Position numbers and translations under genes: made by a program. 9,769 bases of DNA from an uncultured Rhodospirillaceae bacterium. GTDB taxonomy: Bacteria > Pseudomonadota > Alphaproteobacteria > RF32 > CAG-239. The stretch lies in the NCBI GenBank assembly GCA_900320035.1, contig ONQU01000093.1, forward strand, positions 1-9,769, written 5' to 3'. The notes below the pieces were generated by a model, which saw only the letters and a program-made list of their open reading frames with translations, ran no database searches and was not told the origin of the DNA. This document shows, piece by piece, positions 5,915 through 9,769 of this stretch (within the stretch, counting starts at the first letter, position 1; each line of letters begins with the position of its first letter).

Positions 5915-6301
5915 TTATCGGCGATGCAAAAATTGATCGGATAAAAATAACTTGAAACCGATAATAAGAAATGCGATGACAATTGCCGTTATTAAGTAGA
6001 AAGAAAAGTAAAGAACAGCAAGTATAAAGATTAGGCCGATGGTAATCAGTGCCATACGGGCGAGCCAATTCAACCATAAAGACATGGGTGGAAGTTTTGT
6101 TGTCGGCAAACCGGTGGGATGCTTGCATTGACAGCATTCGGCGGCATCTACCGGCATATTGGCACCGCAATTATCACAAATTCGATAAAATCCTTCGCCT
6201 TTATCGATCATATAGCGGTGACATTGCGGGCAGAAACGCCATTTCAGAAAATGTCTCGGTTCCATATCTTTTTGACAGTAAAAGCAATAATATTTTTTCA
6301 T
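5915..6301 (-). CDS. Double zinc-ribbon protein with two C-terminal membrane segments
   Basis: No named family is recognised. The 128 residues hold four CxxC knuckles: C6/C9 with C24/C27, and C42/C45 with C56/C59 (C57 is an extra cysteine). These give two zinc ribbons in the first 60 residues. After a Pro-rich linker (T-G-L-P-T-T-K-L-P-P, about 63-72) come two hydrophobic stretches at about 82-99 and 101-118, then a short basic tail ending H-R-R. The likely arrangement is cytosolic zinc ribbons with a membrane hairpin. Small proteins of this shape often act as scaffolds or sensors, but nothing here shows the partner. AAGGGG lies about 8 bases upstream of the ATG. It is convergent with pth and divergent from the small-protein/murA unit. 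The start is well supported because the first CxxC is only five residues in. Confidence 0.8.
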   Translation of the reverse strand: MKKYYCFYCQKDMEPRHFLKWRFCPQCHRYMIDKGEGFYRICDNCGANMPVDAAECCQCKHPTGLPTTKLPPMSLWLNWLARMALITIGLIFILAVLYFSFYLITAIVIAFLIIGFKLFLSDQFLHRR

Positions 6302-6350
6302 TAATTATCCCCTTAGGGAAAATTTAGGTTATTTTGCCGTAAAAAACAAG

Positions 6351-6377
6351 TTGATGCATAAAAATTGTGCATAAAAA
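6351..6377. repeat. Tandem 13/14-bp direct repeat in the divergent spacer
   Basis: TTGATGCATAAAAA (6351-6364) is followed at once by TTGTGCATAAAAA (6365-6377), the same sequence less one base. The pair also contains ATGCA and TGCAT as an inverted repeat. It lies in the 147-bp spacer between the zinc-ribbon gene and the small-protein/murA unit. I see no convincing promoter with good spacing on either strand of this spacer, so the repeat may be an operator or simply a local duplication. Confidence 0.5.
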
Positions 6378-6448
6378 GGTATAACTGTGGCAACTTTAAG
6401 CACTCTGACCTAATAATACAAACAGGTATGTGTCAAGGAGATAAATAA

Positions 6449-6586
6449 ATGGCGACACAAAAATCGCAACAACAAATACGTTTTGAAAAAGAGGCAAAAG
6501 CCTTACAGAAAAATATTGCTAAGCGCAAAAAACAGCAGCAGGAATTTGCACGTATAAAAAAAGAAAAGGAACAACAAAATGGATAA
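6449..6586 (+). CDS. Small highly charged protein upstream of murA (45 aa)
   Basis: ATG at 6449 has a perfect-looking AAGGAG (6435-6440) eight bases before it, the strongest ribosome binding site in the window. The frame runs 45 codons to TAA at 6584-6586 and overlaps the murA start (6579) by 8 bp in another frame. The protein is almost all Lys, Arg, Gln, Glu and Ala (for example K21-N-I-A-K-R-K-K-Q-Q-Q-E-F-A), with no Cys, Trp, Pro or hydrophobic core. It would form one long basic helix, possibly a coiled coil. From memory, tiny Arg/Lys-rich proteins with an L-x-x-N-L-x-x-R-K pattern are frequent in alphaproteobacteria; I cannot verify that here. Function is unknown. Translation-coupled control of murA is plausible, because murA has no strong ribosome binding site other than AAAGGA inside this frame. 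Confidence 0.75.
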   Translation: MATQKSQQQIRFEKEAKALQKNIAKRKKQQQEFARIKKEKEQQNG

Positions 6587-7874
6587 AATAAAAATCAGAG
6601 GCGGTCGGCAATTGTTCGGCAAAGTTTATATCAGCGGTGCGAAAAATACGGCTTTGCCGATTATTTGTGCCTCACTTCTGACTGATGAGCCGGTTACCAT
6701 TAAAAATATCCCTTTTTTATCTGATATTACTTCACTTAATAATTTATTGTTGCAAATTGGGACTAAAATTGACGTTAAAGAAGAAGAATTAAATGGGCAC
6801 AAAACGCAAACTATTACCTATCATACGCCGGAACCCAGCAGTTTAATTGCACCTTATGATTATGTGCGGAAAATGCGCGCCTCATACTATGTTTTAGGGC
6901 CGCTTTTAGCAAAATATAGGCATGTTGAATTATCGTTACCGGGTGGGTGTGCAATTGGTGCGCGACCGATGGATATTCACTTAACATCGCTTGAGCAAAT
7001 GGGTGCACACATTGAAATTAAAAATGGTTATGTGGTAGCTGATATTGATGGGCGATTAAAAGGGGCGCATGTGGCATTTCATTCGGCTTCAGTAGGTGCT
7101 ACTTGCAACATTTTAATGGCTGCAACTTTAGCTGAAGGCACGACGGTTATTGAAAACGCCGCTAAAGAACCGGAAATTGCCGATTTGATAGATTTACTTA
7201 ATAAAATGGGGGCCAAAATTGAGGGGGCAAATACGTCAACGCTGACGATTACCGGTGTTGAAAAGTTGCACGGTATGACACATGAGATTATTAATGATCG
7301 CATTGAGGCAGGCTCTTATGCGATTGCCGCTGCCATTACCAAAGGGCGTTTAGAATTGGTTAATGCCAATGCCGAGCATTTAAAAACGCCACTCGATATC
7401 TTGCGCAAAATGGGGGTTAAAATCGAAACAACCGACAACAGTATTATTGTTGATGCCCAAAATTGTACATTGCACGGCGAAGATGTGTTTACCGACTATT
7501 ATCCGGGCTTTCCAACCGATTTACAGGCGCAATTTATGGCTTTGATGTGCGTTTCGCAAGGTGCGGCAATGATAACCGAAAATATTTGGGAAAATCGCTT
7601 TATGCACGTGCCGGAATTGATGCGTATGGGAGCTAACATTAATGTGCACGGACATGCGTCGGCGATTGTACGCGGCGTGGAAAAACTTTCGGCGGCACCG
7701 GTGATGTCGACCGATTTACGAGCATCATTTGCCTTAATTTTAGCCGGATTGGTGGCAGAAGGTGAAACTATTGTCAATCGTGTGTATCACCTCGATCGCG
7801 GTTATGAGCATTTGGAAGAAAAGTTTAAGGCCGTCGGTGCTGATATAGAGCGTATCAAAGAAAGCGACTGGTAA
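6579..7874 (+). CDS. murA: UDP-N-acetylglucosamine 1-carboxyvinyltransferase
   Basis: First committed step of peptidoglycan synthesis: transfers enolpyruvate from PEP to UDP-GlcNAc in the cytoplasm. Key residues align with E. coli MurA: K22-N23 in S-G-A-K-N-T-A-L-P-I, R100 in V-R-K-M-R-A-S, and C124 in L-P-G-G-C-A-I-G-A-R-P (E. coli Cys115). Also present are D314 in P-G-F-P-T-D-L-Q-A-Q-F (Asp305), R381 in D-L-R-A-S, and R407 in H-L-D-R-G-Y-E (Arg397). The length of 431 is slightly more than the 419 of E. coli. Because the loop residue is Cys and not Asp, the enzyme should be of the fosfomycin-sensitive type. It overlaps the small basic protein gene by 8 bp. An AT-rich hairpin with a T run lies about 35 bp after its stop. 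Confidence 0.98.
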   Translation: MDKIKIRGGRQLFGKVYISGAKNTALPIICASLLTDEPVTIKNIPFLSDITSLNNLLLQIGTKIDVKEEELNGHKTQTITYHTPEPSSLIAPYDYVRKMRASYYVLGPLLAKYRHVELSLPGGCAIGARPMDIHLTSLEQMGAHIEIKNGYVVADIDGRLKGAHVAFHSASVGATCNILMAATLAEGTTVIENAAKEPEIADLIDLLNKMGAKIEGANTSTLTITGVEKLHGMTHEIINDRIEAGSYAIAAAITKGRLELVNANAEHLKTPLDILRKMGVKIETTDNSIIVDAQNCTLHGEDVFTDYYPGFPTDLQAQFMALMCVSQGAAMITENIWENRFMHVPELMRMGANINVHGHASAIVRGVEKLSAAPVMSTDLRASFALILAGLVAEGETIVNRVYHLDRGYEHLEEKFKAVGADIERIKESDW

Positions 7875-7893
7875 AACTTTTTGTAAAAAATAC

Positions 7894-7921
7894 TTGCATT
7901 TTGTCATAAAATATCTATACT
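7894..7921 (+). promoter_or_regulatory. Promoter of the membrane-protein pair
   Basis: TTGCAT (7894-7899) is followed by 16 bp and TATACT (7916-7921), the best promoter match in the window. The transcript would start near 7928, about 40 bases before the ATG at 7969. The -10 element lies on the left arm of an inverted repeat (7908-7942), so the promoter may be controlled by a DNA-binding protein. Confidence 0.65.
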
Positions 7922-7942
7922 TAGCAACAAGATAGATATTTT
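7908..7942. promoter_or_regulatory. 11-bp perfect inverted repeat over the promoter, possible operator or murA terminator
   Basis: AAAATATCTAT (7908-7918) is the exact reverse complement of ATAGATATTTT (7932-7942), with a 13-bp centre. A run of six T ends at 7944. As RNA from murA it would be a weak, nearly all-AU terminator hairpin. As DNA it covers the -10 box and start point of the next promoter, where a repressor would bind. Either reading, or both, is possible. Confidence 0.5.
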
Positions 7943-7968
7943 TTATATAATGTTTAATTTATATCATT

Positions 7969-8385
7969 ATGAAAGAAAGAAAAATTTTAGGCAGCTTGGC
8001 CAAGTTTTGGCGGGCTGTCAGAGAAAGAAAATTGTTGATATACCGTGTTTTTGGGGTATTAGGAACTTTGCTGTATGCATTATGTATTTGGTGTATACTT
8101 TTCACTTTGATGCTTATCCTCGAGAAGGTAACCATAGTCATGAATTACTTAGATGTTAAGATCTTTCATGAGATTGGGATGTGGATAATTGTTATTATTG
8201 CTGCGGCAACTGGCGGTTATCGGCTTAACAATAACCTGAGCTGGGCTAAAGAAAAAGCTGAAATTAAAGATTTTGACTTTGATTGTGAGGCATTTGCATT
8301 AGGAATGACAATCTTAAGCGTGGTGTTTCTCGTAATCTTCATTGCCGGTGTTTATCAGTTATGTTCTTTAATAATTTCCCTTTAA
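7969..8385 (+). CDS. Unknown membrane protein, three predicted segments
   Basis: Not recognised. The 138 residues begin with a basic N-terminus (K2, R4, K5, K12, R15, R18-R20-K21). Hydrophobic segments follow at about 27-51, 70-84 and 109-137, separated by a charged stretch W92-A-K-E-K-A-E-I-K-D-F-D-F-D. The acidic/basic loop and the lack of Cys pairs, histidine clusters or known motifs give no clue to activity. No Shine-Dalgarno sequence is visible before the ATG, and the start could be further in. The frame is preferred over an overlapping 69-codon frame starting at 7950 because it is longer and has coherent membrane segments. It is the first gene after the promoter at 7894-7921, and its end overlaps the next gene by 25 bp if the latter starts at 8361. 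Confidence 0.6.
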   Translation: MKERKILGSLAKFWRAVRERKLLIYRVFGVLGTLLYALCIWCILFTLMLILEKVTIVMNYLDVKIFHEIGMWIIVIIAAATGGYRLNNNLSWAKEKAEIKDFDFDCEAFALGMTILSVVFLVIFIAGVYQLCSLIISL

Positions 8386-8879
8386 AACTTAAACTTATGG
8401 TAACCATTTTTTATGCATTCTTGTTGATGGCGGTCATTTTTACCGCTATCGCCGGATGTGTCGGTCTCATTTTACATGGGCGCAGTCTCGAACAAAAATG
8501 TCTCGGCACATCGGTACTGATTGTACTTTTCGGTGTTCCGCTTACTTTTGGGGTTATTGCGGAGAGTGGCGTGTTTGTGGCGGCACTATTCATTGCAGCC
8601 ATTTACAGCATTGAATTCGTTTGGTTCAAGCGCTTAAAAGCGGTGATGTCAATCAAAACATTGATTTGGTTGTTGTTTATCACGCATCTGTTGTGTGCCA
8701 CCGGTGTTTTTTGGCTCGGTTGGCAGGCCGGCTGGCTGCAAACCTATCCGCTGGAGTGGACGGAAGAAAATGGTAATTGGCTGCAAAGTCTGCCTTATTC
8801 CAGTTGGTATTGGCTCTATGGCGCCATTATTTTGCGTTGTGGTCTGCAGGTTTATTATTGGCGAACCTATAAGAAATAG
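8361..8879 (+). CDS. Unknown membrane protein, about five predicted segments
   Basis: Not recognised. In 172 residues there are hydrophobic segments at about 11-38, 48-66, 69-88, 99-121 and 148-167. A Trp-rich extramembrane loop lies between the last two (W118, W121, W125, W133, W140, W149, W151). The C-terminus is basic (R168-T-Y-K-K). The first ATG at 8361 overlaps the preceding gene by 25 bp. An in-frame ATG at 8397 would leave an 11-bp gap and lose only residues 1-12. Neither start has a clear ribosome binding site, so the start is uncertain; coupling to the upstream gene is likely. The two proteins share a promoter and a terminator and may work as a pair. Confidence 0.65.
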   Translation: MFFNNFPLKLKLMVTIFYAFLLMAVIFTAIAGCVGLILHGRSLEQKCLGTSVLIVLFGVPLTFGVIAESGVFVAALFIAAIYSIEFVWFKRLKAVMSIKTLIWLLFITHLLCATGVFWLGWQAGWLQTYPLEWTEENGNWLQSLPYSSWYWLYGAIILRCGLQVYYWRTYKK

Positions 8880-8901
8880 AGCATTGCCAACATTTTGATT
8901 A

Positions 8902-8963
8902 AAAACTCTACCCGCACGGGACACTTGATACGTCAAGTGTTACCGGCCGGTGGAGTTTTTTTT
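8902..8963 (+). terminator. Large intrinsic terminator after the membrane-protein pair
   Basis: An outer stem AAAACTCTACC (8902-8912) pairs with GGTGGAGTTTT (8949-8959), 11 bp with one G-U. An inner perfect 8-bp stem ACACTTGA/TCAAGTGT (8921-8928, 8933-8940) is closed by a TACG tetraloop. The GC-rich middle parts (8913-8920 and 8941-8948) are only partly complementary. A run of eight T (8956-8963) follows. It ends the unit 22 bp after its stop codon. The A run on the left arm would also allow some termination in the other direction. Confidence 0.85.
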
Positions 8964-8971
8964 GTGCAAAT

Positions 8972-8987
8972 GTTACAATTTCGTAAC
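8972..8987. promoter_or_regulatory. Inverted repeat GTTAC-N6-GTAAC, possible operator
   Basis: GTTAC (8972-8976) and GTAAC (8983-8987) form a 5-bp dyad with half-sites centred 11 bp apart, about one helical turn, which is the spacing used by many dimeric helix-turn-helix regulators. It lies 10 bp upstream of the -35 box of the aminotransferase promoter. The regulator is unknown. Confidence 0.35.
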
Positions 8988-8997
8988 TTTTTGTGTG

Positions 8998-9026
8998 TTG
9001 CACCAAACTAAAAAAAGCGTTATATT
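8998..9026 (+). promoter_or_regulatory. Promoter of the aminotransferase gene
   Basis: TTGCAC (8998-9003), 17 bp, then TATATT (9021-9026). The transcript would start near 9033, giving a leader of about 32 bases with GAGAGGA (9049-9055) in front of the ATG at 9065. The strong terminator upstream makes this an independent unit. Confidence 0.6.
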
Positions 9027-9064
9027 CCTCGCTAGTTAAAACAATTTAGAGAGGACTTTTTAAA

Positions 9065-9769
9065 ATGACAGAGAAACCTAGTGAACCGATTATGTTGTTT
9101 GATTGTGCCACCACGCAAAAGTTAGTCGGACAAGAAAAATTTTTAGAGGCTTTCAAAAATATCTTAAACCATGGGGCATATTGCCAAGGGCCGGAAACGA
9201 AAGAATTAGACACCAAACTGGCAGAATATGCCGGTACCAAATATTGTGCAACGTGTGGTTCCGGTACTGATGCCTTGACTTTAGCTTTGATGGCGTGGGA
9301 TGTTAAACCGGGTGATGCTGTTTTTGTTTCATCATTTACTTTTGTTGCTTCGGCAGAAGCACCGGTTTTGCTTGGTGCAACGCCGATTTTTGTAGATTCT
9401 GATCCAAATACTTATAATATGGATATTAATGACTTAAAGCGTGCCATTGCCGAAGTTAAAGCCGAAGGTAAATTAAATTTGAAGGCCGTGATTGCGGTGG
9501 ATATTTTCGGTTCCCCATGTGATTATGATGAGATTATCAAAATTGCGCATGAAAATGGCATGAAAGTTCTATCTGATTCTTGCCAGAGTTTCGGTTCAAT
9601 CTATCATGGTCATAATGCCGGCTCAATTGCTGACATGAGTGCTACATCGTTCTATCCGACCAAACCGCTTGGCGGTTACGGCGACGGCGGCGCTGTATTT
9701 ACCAATAATGATGAAGAAAATGAATTGATTAAATCATGCCGCGTTCATGGAATGAGCCCGGAAGATCAC
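9065..9769 (+). CDS. DegT/DnrJ/EryC1/StrS nucleotide-sugar aminotransferase, C-terminal part outside window
   Basis: PLP enzyme that transfers an amino group to a keto group of a nucleotide-linked sugar, for surface polysaccharide or glycan synthesis. The 235 codons present hold the fold's N-terminal two thirds: G-x-E-T-x-E-L near 42-48, G65-S-G-T-D-A-L (cofactor phosphate), and F91-T-F-V-A-S-A-E. G-A-T-P-I-F-V-D follows at 104-111, then S170-D171-S-C-Q174-S-F-G (Asp to the pyridine nitrogen). The PLP lysine is K200 in S-F-Y-P-T-K-P-L-G-G-Y-G-D-G-G, and R-V-H-G comes near the end. The G-D-G-G and Y-P-T-K-P-L-G motifs are closest in my memory to WbpE-like enzymes that make diacetamido sugars, but the substrate cannot be fixed from this part. 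GAGAGGA lies about 9 bases before the ATG. The gene runs off the window. Confidence 0.93.
   Translation, partial: MTEKPSEPIMLFDCATTQKLVGQEKFLEAFKNILNHGAYCQGPETKELDTKLAEYAGTKYCATCGSGTDALTLALMAWDVKPGDAVFVSSFTFVASAEAPVLLGATPIFVDSDPNTYNMDINDLKRAIAEVKAEGKLNLKAVIAVDIFGSPCDYDEIIKIAHENGMKVLSDSCQSFGSIYHGHNAGSIADMSATSFYPTKPLGGYGDGGAVFTNNDEENELIKSCRVHGMSPEDH

Noticed and set aside
6049..6327. Plus-strand frames over the zinc-ribbon gene (also 6119-6304, and minus 5862-6170)
   Set aside because: The minus-strand frame from 6301 has eight ordered CxxC cysteines, two membrane segments and a ribosome binding site; the others have none of these.
7950..8159. 69-codon frame overlapping the start of the 138-residue membrane protein
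   Set aside because: It is shorter, lacks a ribosome binding site and has mixed composition. The alternative frame gives coherent membrane segments. A frameshift between the two is not needed.
8880..9064. A small RNA gene or short coding frame in the spacer before the aminotransferase
   Set aside because: The spacer is accounted for by a terminator, a dyad, a promoter and a ribosome binding site. No frame with a start signal is visible, although a processed fragment of the terminator remains possible.

Overview
The window looks like a chromosomal piece of a moderately AT-rich, Gram-negative bacterium. An alphaproteobacterium, perhaps a host-associated one, is the best guess. The reasons are an AsmA-family envelope protein, a family-2 purine nucleoside phosphorylase, an L25-Pth pair, MurA preceded by a tiny basic protein, and a nucleotide-sugar aminotransferase. 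This placement is inference from gene content and motif flavour; there is no rRNA gene in the window to confirm it. Nothing resembles a phage, transposon, CRISPR array or tRNA.

Layout: (1) 1-1731, minus strand: an AsmA-like protein whose 3' end lies outside the window. (2) 1827-4328, plus strand: a tightly packed nucleoside-salvage operon, cdd - punA-type PNP - deoA. It deaminates cytidine and phosphorolyses purine nucleosides and thymidine. (3) 4339-4767, minus strand, convergent with deoA and only 10 bp from it: a small secreted protein made almost wholly of six 20-residue tandem repeats, five of which carry an RGD tripeptide. This is the least ordinary gene here. (4) 4955-5836, plus strand: rplY (a short, one-domain bL25) and pth, translation genes in one unit with a leader hairpin. 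(5) 5915-6301, minus strand: a double zinc-ribbon protein with a C-terminal membrane hairpin. (6) 6449-7874, plus strand: a 45-residue, highly charged small protein overlapping murA. (7) 7969-8879, plus strand: two overlapping unknown membrane proteins behind a good promoter. They end at a large intrinsic terminator (8902-8963). (8) 9065-end, plus strand: a DegT/DnrJ/EryC1/StrS sugar aminotransferase, truncated by the window edge, with its own promoter.

Regulation readable from the sequence: promoters fall into a consistent pattern. On the plus strand there is a TTGCA(T/C) -35 element, 16-17 bp, then TATACT or TATATT (7894, 8998), with a weaker relative at 4864. On the minus strand the AsmA gene and the repeat-protein gene share TTGA(T/C)T, 16 bp, TACACT. 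Several of these promoters carry inverted repeats that could be operators. Most genes are housekeeping (nucleoside salvage, translation, peptidoglycan, surface sugar). The repeat protein, the zinc-ribbon membrane protein, the two membrane proteins and the small basic protein have no function that can be assigned from sequence alone.
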